A DNA stretch of 64,000 bases from Bacteroidota bacterium. GTDB lineage: Bacteria; Bacteroidota; Bacteroidia; NS11-12g; UBA9320. The notes below the pieces were generated by a model that was given only the letters and a program-made list of their open reading frames with translations, did no database searches and was not told where the DNA came from. The translations under genes and the position numbers were made by a program. Shown piece after piece: positions 42,205 through 50,537 of the stretch (the stretch's first letter is position 1; each line of letters begins with the position of its first letter). Location of the stretch: contig JAIBDD010000010.1 in the NCBI GenBank assembly GCA_024679565.1, positions 1 to 64,000 of the forward strand. The letters run 5' to 3'.

Positions 42205-45200
42205 TTACATATTTCTTCTGTATTGCCCACCAACTTCAAACAGCGCTTCGGTAATTTCTCCTAACGAGCAATATTTACATACTTCCATGAGCTTGTCAAA
42301 CACGTTTTCGTTTCGTAAAGCACTTTGTTGTAAGTTTTTTAGTAGGTCTTTTGATTCACCTTCGTTTCTCTTATGTAGTGACGTCAAGGTGTCTATCTGT
42401 AATTCCTTTTCTTCTGTTGTTGCGCGAATAACTTCTTTGGGTAAGATGGTAGGCGAACCTTTGCTGCTTAGGAATGTATTTACACCAATGATCGGGAATT
42501 CTCCTGTGTGTTTTAGGGTTTCATAATACAGGCTTTCTTCTTGAATTTTAGAACGTTGGTACATGGTTTCCATGGCACCAAGTACACCACCTCTGTCTGT
42601 TATTTTGTCAAATTCAGTCAAAACAGCTTCCTCTACCAAGTCGGTCAATTCTTCAATGATAAAAGAACCTTGTAATGGGTTTTCGTTTTTCGCTAAACCA
42701 AGTTCACGGTTTATAATTAACTGAATGGCGACAGCCCTTCTTACACTTTCTTCGGTTGGCGTAGTAATAGCCTCATCATAGGCATTGGTATGCAGGCTGT
42801 TGCAGTTGTCGTAAATGGCGTAAAGTGCTTGTAGTGTGGTGCGTATGTCGTTAAAATCTATTTCTTGTGCGTGCAAACTGCGACCACTTGTTTGAATATG
42901 ATACTTCAACATTTGACTTCGTTCGTCAGCACCATATTTGAGTTTCATGGCTTTTGCCCATATGCGTCTTGCCACACGTCCAATCACGGCATATTCTGGG
43001 TCAATACCGTTCGAAAAGAAGAACGACAAGTTTGGACCAAAGTCGTTTATATCCATGCCACGACTCAAGTAATATTCTACGTAAGTGAATCCGTTGGCAA
43101 GTGTGAATGCAAGTTGGGAAATCGGATTCGCGCCAGCTTCAGCGATGTGGTATCCTGATATCGAAACTGAATAAAAGTTTCTAACCTTGCTCTGGATGAA
43201 ATATTCTTGTACATCACCCATTAAGCGCAATGCAAATTCAGTAGAGAAGATGCACGTATTTTGTGCTTGATCTTCTTTTAATATGTCTGCTTGAACAGTA
43301 CCACGAACCTGACTTAAAGTCTTGTTTTTTAATTCATTATATATGTCTGCTGGCAATACCTTGTCGCCCGTTAGGCCTAATAGCATTAAGCCAAGACCAT
43401 CATTACCTTCAGGTAGCTCACCATTGTATGTCGGTTGAGCTGTACCCTTGACTTTAAAGTAGTCCGAAATGTTTGTTTTAACGTCTGCTTCAAGGTTATT
43501 TTCCTTTATGTACAGTTCACATTGCTGGTCAATGGCAGCGTTCATGAAATATCCCAATAACATGGGAGCCGGGCCGTTTATGGTCATAGAAACCGACGTC
43601 ATTTGATGTGCCAAATTAAAGCCTGAGTATAGCTTTTTGGCGTCATCCAAACAGCAAATGCTAACGCCAGCGTTACCTATTTTGCCATAGATGTCAGGCC
43701 TGTAGTCTGGATCATTACCGTATAAAGTAACTGAGTCAAATGCGGTGCTCAATCGTTTGGCTGGCATGTCGCTACTTAGGTAATGAAAACGCTTGTTGGT
43801 TCTTTCGGGTCCACCTTCTCCGGCGAACATCCGTGTTGGGTCTTCACCTTGTCTCTTAAAAGGATAAATGCCTGCTGTGTACGGGAACTTGCCTGGTACG
43901 TTTTCCTGTAAATTCCATTGTAAAACGTCTCCCCAAGCTTCATATTTAGGCAACGATACCTTGCTGATTTTTTGGTGAGATAGAGATGTTGTTTTTGTCT
44001 CTACTTTAATTTCTTTATTACGAACAAAGTAGGAGTAAATATCATTGGCGTAGGCCTCTTTAACTTTAGGCCATTCATCCAACAATACCTGTAATTTAGG
44101 GTCAAAATCTAATGAAACCTTTGCGTAGGTTTCGTCCAAATCTTTGATAATACGGTCAGCGTCTGAAACAGCTGTCTCACGTATCGTCTCGATTGTTTTT
44201 CGAATGCCGAATAGTTTCTGTGCGATACCGGCTTGTGTTTTAGCCCATTTGTCGTAGCCTCTGTTGTTCTCTGAAATCTCAGACAGGTATCTTACGCGCT
44301 GTGGCGGTATGATGTATATTTTTTCCGATTCTGACACCTCTTCTCCATATGAAGAAGTAAACGTCGATTTTGTGTTAGAATTTATTGTGTCAATCAATGT
44401 GCCATATAGGGCATTGACACCAGGGTCGTTAAACTGACTGGCAATCGTGCCATAAACCGGCATATCGTCCACATTCGCTTCGAATAATTTATGATTGCGT
44501 TGAAATTGCTTCTTTACGTCGCGGAGCGCATCTAGTGCTCCACGCTTGTCAAATTTGTTAATGGCAATAACATCGGCAAAATCGAGCATGTCGATTTTTT
44601 CTAGTTGTGTTGCGGCACCGTATTCAGGTGTCATCACATACAAGCTAACGTCACTATGGTCGGTTATTTCTGTATCGCTTTGGCCAATCCCAGAGGTTTC
44701 TAGGATGATTAAGTCATAACCAGCAACCTTAAGTATGTCTTTCGCTGTATCAATGTGAGCCGATAAAGCTAAATTGGCTTGACGGGTTGCTAAAGAACGC
44801 ATGTATACACGTTCATTACGTATGCTGTTCATGCGAATTCTATCTCCAAGCAAAGCACCTCCAGTCTTTCTTTTACTTGGGTCTACAGAGATAATGGCAA
44901 TTGATTTGTCTGAGAAGTCGTTTAGAAATCTACGCACCAATTCATCAACCAAACTACTCTTTCCTGCACCGCCTGTTCCTGTTATTCCCAATACGGGAGT
45001 CGTAATCGATTGAGCCTCAGACTTTATCGATTCAAGTAAGTCTTTATTTTCTTCAGGGAAGTTCTCTGCCGCAGAAATGACACGTGCAATAGACATTTTA
45101 TTCTGCTTACGGAATGATTCTACTTCTCCATTTAGGCCATAACCCGTTGGGTAATCAGATTGTTCAACTAAATCATTAATCATTCCTTGAAGACCCATTG

Positions 45201-45585
45201 ATCTTCCATCGTCTGGATGATAGATCTTAGTTATTCCATACGCTTGTAGGTCTGCAATTTCTGAGGGAAGAATTGTACCCCCGCCGCCGCCAAACAATTT
45301 GATGTGGCTCGCACCTTTTTCTTTAAGTAGGTCGTACATATACTTAAAGTATTCATTATGACCACCTTGGTAGCTGGTCATTGCAATAGCGTTTGCATCT
45401 TCCTGTATTGCGGTATTCACTACTTCTTCGGCGCTTCTGTCGTGCCCTAAGTGTATGACTTCGCAACCCGTTGATTGTATGATGCGTCGCATAACGTTGA
45501 TTGCTGCGTCATGTCCATCAAATAGTGATGCTGCAGTAACAATCCGAACTTTATTTTTGGGTATGTAGGGAGACTGATTTTCCAT
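42205..45585 (-). CDS. icmF: Fused isobutyryl-CoA mutase IcmF (methylmalonyl-CoA mutase family)
   Basis: A 1126-residue adenosylcobalamin enzyme. Residues ~10-145 are the B12-binding domain ([15 protein letters not shown], with Asp and the cobalt-ligand His, then LFGGGGGTI). Residues ~195-420 are the MeaI/ArgK-type G-protein chaperone (Walker [10 protein letters not shown], then [19 protein letters not shown]). Residues ~560-1126 are the mutase domain ([33 protein letters not shown]). This B12-GTPase-mutase order defines IcmF, which interconverts isobutyryl- and n-butyryl-CoA (or similar acyl-CoAs). ATG 45583-45585 (MENQSPYIP) is chosen because a TATCTTTG box lies 18 nt upstream, inside the frame extension to 45630. 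Confidence 0.93.
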   Translation of the reverse strand: MENQSPYIPKNKVRIVTAASLFDGHDAAINVMRRIIQSTGCEVIHLGHDRSAEEVVNTAIQEDANAIAMTSYQGGHNEYFKYMYDLLKEKGASHIKLFGGGGGTILPSEIADLQAYGITKIYHPDDGRSMGLQGMINDLVEQSDYPTGYGLNGEVESFRKQNKMSIARVISAAENFPEENKDLLESIKSEAQSITTPVLGITGTGGAGKSSLVDELVRRFLNDFSDKSIAIISVDPSKRKTGGALLGDRIRMNSIRNERVYMRSLATRQANLALSAHIDTAKDILKVAGYDLIILETSGIGQSDTEITDHSDVSLYVMTPEYGAATQLEKIDMLDFADVIAINKFDKRGALDALRDVKKQFQRNHKLFEANVDDMPVYGTIASQFNDPGVNALYGTLIDTINSNTKSTFTSSYGEEVSESEKIYIIPPQRVRYLSEISENNRGYDKWAKTQAGIAQKLFGIRKTIETIRETAVSDADRIIKDLDETYAKVSLDFDPKLQVLLDEWPKVKEAYANDIYSYFVRNKEIKVETKTTSLSHQKISKVSLPKYEAWGDVLQWNLQENVPGKFPYTAGIYPFKRQGEDPTRMFAGEGGPERTNKRFHYLSSDMPAKRLSTAFDSVTLYGNDPDYRPDIYGKIGNAGVSICCLDDAKKLYSGFNLAHQMTSVSMTINGPAPMLLGYFMNAAIDQQCELYIKENNLEADVKTNISDYFKVKGTAQPTYNGELPEGNDGLGLMLLGLTGDKVLPADIYNELKNKTLSQVRGTVQADILKEDQAQNTCIFSTEFALRLMGDVQEYFIQSKVRNFYSVSISGYHIAEAGANPISQLAFTLANGFTYVEYYLSRGMDINDFGPNLSFFFSNGIDPEYAVIGRVARRIWAKAMKLKYGADERSQMLKYHIQTSGRSLHAQEIDFNDIRTTLQALYAIYDNCNSLHTNAYDEAITTPTEESVRRAVAIQLIINRELGLAKNENPLQGSFIIEELTDLVEEAVLTEFDKITDRGGVLGAMETMYQRSKIQEESLYYETLKHTGEFPIIGVNTFLSSKGSPTILPKEVIRATTEEKELQIDTLTSLHKRNEGESKDLLKNLQQSALRNENVFDKLMEVCKYCSLGEITEALFEVGGQYRRNM

Positions 45586-45603
45586 AATTACAAAAGCGAG
45601 TGG

Positions 45604-45611
45604 CAAAGATA
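45604..45611 (-). promoter_or_regulatory. -7 box TATCTTTG for icmF
   Basis: Exact TAnnTTTG match on the minus strand ending 18 nt before the icmF ATG. It lies about 20 bp downstream of the terminator of the first sRNA-like cassette, so icmF is likely expressed independently of it. Confidence 0.6.
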
Positions 45612-45635
45612 TTCTTTTCGGATTTGACATAAAAG

Positions 45636-45665
45636 AAAAGGCCGCTTAGTTAAAGCGGCCTTTAA
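45636..45665 (-). terminator. Terminator of sRNA copy 1
   Basis: Stem AAGGCCGCTT/AAGCGGCCTT with a 5-nt loop, followed on the minus strand by TTTTCTTTT. GC-rich in an AT-rich region. It ends shortly before the icmF promoter. Confidence 0.85.
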
Positions 45666-45772
45666 GCTCTTAATTAGAGCATGGTAGTACTTAGTGGTTA
45701 GTTTTACTTGTCCCTTACGGGCTTAAGCTAATAGTAGTACAAATAGTAAAAACAGAATTTTAAATAATTTTC

Positions 45773-45813
45773 AAGTAGTAAGTAATAAGTAGTGTAGTGT
45801 AGTATTTATCAAA
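45773..45813 (-). repeat. Duplicated 41-bp core, copy 1
   Basis: 40 of 41 bases match the copy at 46158-46198. The minus strand reads TTTGATAAATACTA, then runs of ACTAC, TACT and ACTT. The single difference is a C/T in the first ACTAC unit. Confidence 0.9.
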
Positions 45814-45852
45814 TGTTTTAATTTCTTTGTTCGTGTTGAACGATTTACATAT

Positions 45853-45868
45853 TGCAATGCGTGTGCCA
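45853..45868 (-). promoter_or_regulatory. Sigma-54-type promoter of sRNA copy 1
   Basis: Minus strand TGGCACACGCATTGCA matches the -24/-12 consensus (TGGCAC-N5-TTGCW) at every defined position, with the required 10 nt between GG and GC. Confidence 0.75.
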
Positions 45869-45941
45869 ACGAATATGTAAATGGTGTAAAAAGTATGTTA
45901 AAATATTGTTAATCAATGACTTAAAATGTTGTTTTGTTATT

Positions 45942-45956
45942 TGCAATGGTATGCCA
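45942..45956 (-). promoter_or_regulatory. Sigma-54-like site with one-base-short spacing
   Basis: Minus strand TGGCATACCATTGCA has both half-elements but only 9 nt between GG and GC. Sigma-54 is strict on this spacing, so it is probably a decayed duplicate or a weak site. The rest of 45869-46035 is AT-rich and holds no gene. Confidence 0.3.
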
Positions 45957-46037
45957 ACAATAGGAATATGATTCATAATGGGATTTAATTATCAAAAGTA
46001 TAATTAGTCTCGAATTCAACAAAAATGTCATGAAATG

Positions 46038-46066
46038 AAAAAGCCACCTGGTGAGGTGGCTTTTCT
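46038..46066 (-). terminator. Terminator of sRNA copy 2
   Basis: Perfect stem AAAAGCCACC/GGTGGCTTTT with a 6-nt loop and a T run on the minus strand. The T run on the plus strand is also adequate, so it may work in both directions. Confidence 0.85.
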
Positions 46067-46157
46067 GCTCGAGTTGAGCGATGGTTAATAATAAAGTTAA
46101 ATTAATTTAAAACGCTTGTCGTTTTTGTTTAGTAGTAGATCAGTAATTAATAACTTT

Positions 46158-46198
46158 AAGTAGTAAGTAATAAGTAGTGTAGTATAGTATTTATCAAA
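46158..46198 (-). repeat. Duplicated 41-bp core, copy 2
   Basis: 40/41 identical to 45773-45813, in the same orientation, 385 bp away. Flanking sequence is not conserved apart from the promoter and terminator elements. Confidence 0.9.
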
Positions 46199-46232
46199 AG
46201 TCTTTATCGATCATTCGATGTGATATGTATAT

Positions 46233-46248
46233 TCCAATACTTGTGCCA
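46233..46248 (-). promoter_or_regulatory. Sigma-54-type promoter of sRNA copy 2
   Basis: Minus strand TGGCACAAGTATTGGA has a perfect -24 element and a -12 element with TTGGA for TTGCA. The spacing is correct. It lies 35 bp upstream of the 41-bp core, against 40 bp in copy 1. The upstream gap 46249-46437 holds no gene. Confidence 0.65.
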
Positions 46249-46437
46249 CAACCAGGATGTCGGAATTACCTTTGAGTTAAAAGACTTATAATCAATGTAT
46301 TGGTGTTTTATATTTCGTTTTGGCACACTGTTACATATATTGGATATTTTCCCAAAAAGTATAAATAGTATCAAAAAGAGACAATATTCTTGTGATTTTG
46401 AGGTTTCACGTATTCCATTTTTTTGCACCTTTGCCCG

Positions 46438-47775
46438 ATGTACATACTAAAAGGATTATTTGGCCTTATCGTACTATTGGCCATTGCGTTTATTTCAAGT
46501 AGTCATAGAAAATCAATCAACTGGCGTTTGGTTTTGTCTGGCGTTGGTATGCAATTGATTTTAGCACTCCTAATTTTTAAAGTACCTGGTTTTGATAAAG
46601 TATTTGAAATATTAGCTGCATCCTTTACCAAATTGTTGTCGTTTACCGATGAAGGGGCTCAGTTCATTTTCGGGAAATGGCCTGATGTTGCGCAATTATT
46701 TTCAATGGAAAATGTAAACGGCAATCCAACCCAGGTAACACATACCATCGGATATGTTTTTGCTTTTAAAGTTTTGCCAACCATTGTTTTCTTTTCTGCG
46801 CTTACGTCTTTATTGTACTATTTAGGGGTCCTACAAAAAATAGTTTACGGTTTTGCCTGGATATTGAGCAAGACCATGCGTTTAAGTGGAGCAGAAAGTC
46901 TTGCAGCCGCAGCCAACGTATTTGTTGGTCAAACCGAAGCTCCCCTTGTTGTTAAGCCTTATATTAAAAGCATGACTAAGTCTGAGATACTTTGTCTTAT
47001 GACTGGAGGTATGGCAACGATTGCGGGTGGGGTATTTGCCGCCTTTATTGGTTTGCTTGGAGGTGATAGTATTGAAATGCAGCAGATGTTTGCTAAACAC
47101 TTGTTAACGGCGTCAGTATTGAGTGCGCCAGCAGCAATCGTATTCAGTAAAATGTTACTTCCAGAAAAGGAAAACGTTGATAAGAACCTAAATATAGACA
47201 AAACCAAAATTGGGAGTGGGCCATTGGAGGCAATTTCTAACGGAACAACTGAGGGTATCAAGCTAGCCGTTAACGTTGGAGGAATGATCCTTGTCTTTTT
47301 GGCATTCATCGCAATGATTAATTATTTGCTGGCGAATGTTATTGGTCATCATACGGGGTTAAATGAGTGGGTAAAAGCTGTTAGTGACGGCACATATACA
47401 GAGTTTAAATTGCAGATGATATTAGGGTATGTATTTGCACCCGTGGCTTGGGTAATTGGAATCCCATGGAATGATACACTACTCGCGGGTCAGTTGCTAG
47501 GAGAAAAAACAGTGATTAACGAATTCATTGCGTATATCTCTTTGGGGAATATGCAATCCAATGGTTTAATAGCCAACAATAGAACAGTGGTCATCATGAC
47601 CTACGCACTTTGTGGGTTTTCAAATTTTGCTTCTATAGGTATTCAAATTGGTGGAATTGGTACCATCGCCCCAAATCAACGCCCAACCTTGGCAAAACTA
47701 GGTATGCGGGCTTTATTGGGTGGTACATTAGCCTGCCTAATGACAGCAGCAGTTGCAGGCATCTTCTATGGCTAA
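46438..47775 (+). CDS. NupC-type concentrative nucleoside transporter
   Basis: A 445-residue Na+- or H+-coupled nucleoside carrier of the CNT family. ATG 46438 (MYILKGLFGLIVLLAIAF) is preferred over an upstream in-frame start because CACCTTTG, a partial -7 box, lies just before it. Family motifs are GAESLAAAANVFVGQTEAPLVVKPYI, MTGGMATIAGGVFAAFIGLLGG and SNFASIGIQIGGIGTIAPNQRPTLAKLG. About 10 helices plus re-entrant loops. It overlaps the next gene by 8 bp. Confidence 0.92.
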   Translation: MYILKGLFGLIVLLAIAFISSSHRKSINWRLVLSGVGMQLILALLIFKVPGFDKVFEILAASFTKLLSFTDEGAQFIFGKWPDVAQLFSMENVNGNPTQVTHTIGYVFAFKVLPTIVFFSALTSLLYYLGVLQKIVYGFAWILSKTMRLSGAESLAAAANVFVGQTEAPLVVKPYIKSMTKSEILCLMTGGMATIAGGVFAAFIGLLGGDSIEMQQMFAKHLLTASVLSAPAAIVFSKMLLPEKENVDKNLNIDKTKIGSGPLEAISNGTTEGIKLAVNVGGMILVFLAFIAMINYLLANVIGHHTGLNEWVKAVSDGTYTEFKLQMILGYVFAPVAWVIGIPWNDTLLAGQLLGEKTVINEFIAYISLGNMQSNGLIANNRTVVIMTYALCGFSNFASIGIQIGGIGTIAPNQRPTLAKLGMRALLGGTLACLMTAAVAGIFYG

Positions 47776-48514
47776 CTTTAATACATCTAATCGCGGCTTT
47801 TTGTACGGAGATGGTTTTTTTGAAACCATGCGTATCGATAACAACGATATACCGCTATGGTCTCTTCATATTGAGCGCGCCAAAAGGGCTGGAGATTTTC
47901 TCGAATTCACTTGGCCCGATACTTCGACTGTAGAAAGCTTGAAAGCAGAGATTCTTCAAAACCAACCAGACGGGAGTGACATCGTTAGGCTAGACTTTTT
48001 TCGAGAGGGAGGAGGTACGTATATCCCGAATTCTTCTGAAGTAGGTATGGTGTACAGCTATAGATCTTTGCCCGATAAACCAAGCGCATTTGTAGTAGAC
48101 CTGAATCAAATAGAGCCGGCGATAGCATCACTACAACCCATATCCATTGGCTTCTACAAAGAATTGACCAAATCGTCAAATGCTTTATCTACATTTAAAA
48201 CCACCTCAGCATTGTTATTGGTTAAAGCGGGATTGTATCTTAAGAATCAACCTGGGATTGACGACATAATATTGTTTAACGACAAGGGGTTAATTTGTGA
48301 AGCGCTTTCTAGTAATATTCTAATAAAAAAAGCAGGTAAATGGTATGGTGTTTCCGCAGAACATGGCCCAGTTCAGGGTGTATATCAAGGTTACATCACC
48401 AAAACGTTAGGGGTTGAGTTTACTTCAATAACACTAGAAGATGTTGTTCAAGCGGATAAAATTATTCTAACCAATGCAGCTACAGGCATCACCGCTGCTC
48501 AATTAATTGGCTAA
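47768..48514 (+). CDS. Class IV PLP-dependent aminotransferase/lyase (PabC/IlvE type)
   Basis: A 248-residue fold-type IV PLP enzyme from ATG 47768. Family features are NRGFLYGDGFFETMR at the N-terminus, LDFFREGGGTYIP, the catalytic Lys in SNALSTFKTTSALLLVKAG, then LICEALSSNILI and GPVQGVYQGYITKTLG (PLP phosphate and Glu regions), ending TNAATGITAAQLIG. Either 4-amino-4-deoxychorismate lyase or a branched-chain aminotransferase-like enzyme is possible. The short length and context do not decide. It is translationally coupled to the nucleoside transporter and convergent with pfkA by 12 bp. Confidence 0.83.
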   Translation: MANFNTSNRGFLYGDGFFETMRIDNNDIPLWSLHIERAKRAGDFLEFTWPDTSTVESLKAEILQNQPDGSDIVRLDFFREGGGTYIPNSSEVGMVYSYRSLPDKPSAFVVDLNQIEPAIASLQPISIGFYKELTKSSNALSTFKTTSALLLVKAGLYLKNQPGIDDIILFNDKGLICEALSSNILIKKAGKWYGVSAEHGPVQGVYQGYITKTLGVEFTSITLEDVVQADKIILTNAATGITAAQLIG

Positions 48515-49486
48515 GATCTCGGCCATTCTAATTAAATCAGGGTTAACCTGTTTTGATTTTCCAATAGCCACTTCAAAGTCAGTCAAAATTACTTCCCCAC
48601 CAACAATACCAACAGCCTTAGAAACTTCGCCTTTTCTCAAAGCTTCTACGGCTTCATAGCCCAGTTGACTGGCCAATACTCTATCTCTTGCGGTTGGGCT
48701 ACCACCTCGTTGTATATGTCCTAGTATAGTTGTGCGTACATCAATGTCGTCAAATTCAGTTTCTAGCCTGTCTTGAATGGCTAAGGCTCCGCCTTGTCTG
48801 TCCCCTTCAGCAACCACCACTATCGAAAACGATTTTGTTCTTCTTGAAGTGTCTTTAAAGTGATCCATAAGCTGTGACATTTCACCCTTTTGTTCTGGGA
48901 TAAAAATAGCCTCGGCGCCTCCCGAAATTCCAACGGCAAGTGCAATAAATCCTGCGTCTCTTCCCATTACTTCTACCAAAAACACGCGATTGTGCGACCC
49001 TGCTGTGTCACGAATTTTATCGATGGCGTCACAAGCCGTGTTTATTGCGGTGTCGTAACCAATAGTAAAATCGGTTCCGTATAAGTCATTATCAATAGTG
49101 CCAGGGAGGCCTATTGTTGGTATACGATGTTCTTCATATAGTTTCATTGCTCCGGTGTAAGAGCCATTCCCACCAATACAAACCAGTGCATCAATCTGCT
49201 GAGTTTTTAAGTTTTTGGCAGCCAATGCACGACCTTCAGGCGTGCGAAAATCATCACATCTCGCTGTTTTTAAAACGGTGCCACCCAATTGAATAATATT
49301 CGCTACCGATCTAGATTTTAACTCGACAAAGTCATTGTCAATCATCCCTTGATACCCACGTCGAATACCATACACATCTATGTGGCTATAAGCAGCTGTT
49401 CGAACAACCGCTCTTATAGCCGCATTCATTCCTGGAGCGTCTCCACCAGAAGTGAATACCCCTATTCTTTTTATTTCGTCACTCAC
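48503..49486 (-). CDS. pfkA: 6-phosphofructokinase
   Basis: A 327-residue ATP-dependent phosphofructokinase of glycolysis. The ATP site is RIGVFTSGGDAPGMNAAIRA, the fructose-6-phosphate and catalytic region is PGTIDNDLYGTDFTIGYDTA (with the catalytic Asp), and VEVMGRDAGFIAL and HIQRGGSPTARDRVLA bind substrate and effector. GTG 49484-49486 (SDEIKRIGVF) is preferred over a TTG 15 bp upstream by comparison with family length. The allosteric-site residues RGG are present. Confidence 0.95.
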   Translation of the reverse strand: MSDEIKRIGVFTSGGDAPGMNAAIRAVVRTAAYSHIDVYGIRRGYQGMIDNDFVELKSRSVANIIQLGGTVLKTARCDDFRTPEGRALAAKNLKTQQIDALVCIGGNGSYTGAMKLYEEHRIPTIGLPGTIDNDLYGTDFTIGYDTAINTACDAIDKIRDTAGSHNRVFLVEVMGRDAGFIALAVGISGGAEAIFIPEQKGEMSQLMDHFKDTSRRTKSFSIVVVAEGDRQGGALAIQDRLETEFDDIDVRTTILGHIQRGGSPTARDRVLASQLGYEAVEALRKGEVSKAVGIVGGEVILTDFEVAIGKSKQVNPDLIRMAEILAN

Positions 49487-49502
49487 TGTACAAATAAGCA
49501 AA

Positions 49503-49534
49503 AAAAAGACCGATGAGCAATCATCGGTCTTTTC
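49503..49534 (-). terminator. Terminator of the 49.5-50.4 kb lipoprotein gene
   Basis: Stem AAAGACCGATGA/TCATCGGTCTTT with a 4-nt GCAA-type loop, flanked by A and T runs. It lies 20 bp after the lipoprotein stop on the minus strand, just upstream of pfkA. Confidence 0.88.
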
Positions 49535-49552
49535 AATTTTATTAACTATTTT

Positions 49553-50446
49553 CTAATCGTCTTCAACTAAGATTTCAAAAGAAATTGTATTGTCAACTCC
49601 AATTGAGCTTACTTTAACTAAAGCAAATTTACCAGAAGCACTAACAGGGCTTACGAATAATACATCACCAGATTTGATTTCTGTGTATTGCGTTGTAGCC
49701 GCACTGCTAGTAAACTCAGCCAATAACTCTTTAGAGTCACTCATTGAACTGAATTGCCCTACGGTAATGTTTGTTTGACGGAGTTTTGTAGCATTTCTAG
49801 TTGTCCAATCAGAAGTCTTTAAGAATGTGTTGACATCGTCAGAACTTGGAGAACCAAAGTAAGATGAACCAGATCCGTCAACGATATAAATTAAATCCAT
49901 ATTCTCAGATGCGCTTCTTGCGCCAGCCAATAAATTAACTGACATGTCCGACATATTTAAAGTCGACCCAACGTTAGAAGAATTTTGATTTCCTAAAACG
50001 ATGTCGATCTTTCTAATGGCCTTAGGTACTGCAGTTCTGTTAAATGTGATTGATTCTGTTGTAGAGTTACCATCCTTGTCTGCAATTGTAAAAAACCAAG
50101 TTTCTGTACCAGGCTTGTTCTCAACTGCATTTGTGAAATCGATTGTAAACGAATTTTCGTTGATTGTCGTATCACATAAAGTACAGTTTAAAGGAGCAAC
50201 TTGTGTTCCTCCGTCATAACTAACAGTGATTACCAATGTCTCGATTTTTGAATCATGAGAGGCACTCAAACCAACTGTAAAATCTGAACCAGATACAATG
50301 TCACCATCTGTTGATGTATATCCTGCACCAGCAAGAAAGTTTAATTTAGGTTTTGTCGCTTCAGGTTCGTCTGTAGTACATGAGTTGAAAGTCAATGCAC
50401 TAACTGCCAAAAGTCCAATTAACAGTTTGAATTTTACGTTTTTCAT
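49553..50446 (-). CDS. Predicted lipoprotein of unknown function
   Basis: A 297-residue protein with a lipoprotein signal (KLLIGLLAVSALTFNSC, lipobox FNSC). The mature part has an Ig-like first half (FTVGLSASHDSKIETLVITVSYDGG, FFTIADKDGNSTTESITFNRT) and a second mixed half with Ser-rich IYIVDGSGSSYFG and SDDVNTFLKTSDWT. I recognise no family. The codon bias resembles that of porV and tig, suggesting abundant expression. An exact TATCTTTG box and a strong terminator make it a single-gene unit. Located in the inner or outer membrane by lipid anchor. Partners unknown. Confidence 0.75.
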   Translation of the reverse strand: MKNVKFKLLIGLLAVSALTFNSCTTDEPEATKPKLNFLAGAGYTSTDGDIVSGSDFTVGLSASHDSKIETLVITVSYDGGTQVAPLNCTLCDTTINENSFTIDFTNAVENKPGTETWFFTIADKDGNSTTESITFNRTAVPKAIRKIDIVLGNQNSSNVGSTLNMSDMSVNLLAGARSASENMDLIYIVDGSGSSYFGSPSSDDVNTFLKTSDWTTRNATKLRQTNITVGQFSSMSDSKELLAEFTSSAATTQYTEIKSGDVLFVSPVSASGKFALVKVSSIGVDNTISFEILVEDD

Positions 50447-50470
50447 TATCTATTGTCTATAAGTTTTGGG

Positions 50471-50478
50471 CAAAGATA
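50471..50478 (-). promoter_or_regulatory. -7 box TATCTTTG
   Basis: Exact TAnnTTTG match on the minus strand ending 24 nt before the lipoprotein ATG. Confidence 0.6.
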
Positions 50479-50537
50479 CATTTCACTCAAGAAAAAAATA
50501 AGTAATTGCTCAAACTTACCTTATTATTACAAGCATC

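Larger units (their letters stand above)
45632..45842 (-). ncRNA. Candidate sigma-54-dependent small RNA, copy 1
   Basis: Predicted transcript of about 211 nt. Its start is set ~12 nt after the -12 element of the sigma-54-like promoter at 45853-45868, and it ends in the T run after the terminator stem. It contains the 41-bp core shared with copy 2 (45773-45813), rich in ACTAC/TACT, then further GTACTAC motifs, a CCC-TTAC-GGG hairpin (45712-45721), a GCTC...GAGC hairpin (45666-45680) and the terminator. No ORF with a credible start of useful length is present. No Rfam family was recognised by eye. The duplication, promoter and terminator support an RNA gene. Confidence 0.6.
46036..46222 (-). 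ncRNA. Candidate sigma-54-dependent small RNA, copy 2
   Basis: Predicted transcript of about 187 nt, from ~12 nt after the sigma-54-like promoter at 46233-46248 to the T run after the terminator. The order is the same as in copy 1: the 41-bp core (46158-46198), CTACTAC motifs, an AAAACG/CGTTTT hairpin (46109-46125), a GCTC/GAGC hairpin (46067-46079) and the terminator. Sequence outside the core differs from copy 1, while the GCTC...GAGC hairpin next to the terminator is kept with a different loop. No ORF is apparent. Confidence 0.6.

Noticed and set aside
46321..46336. TGGCAC on the plus strand before the nucleoside transporter gene as a sigma-54 promoter
   Set aside because: The -24 half is present but the bases at the -12 position are CA rather than GC, and no T-T-G-C follows at the right distance.
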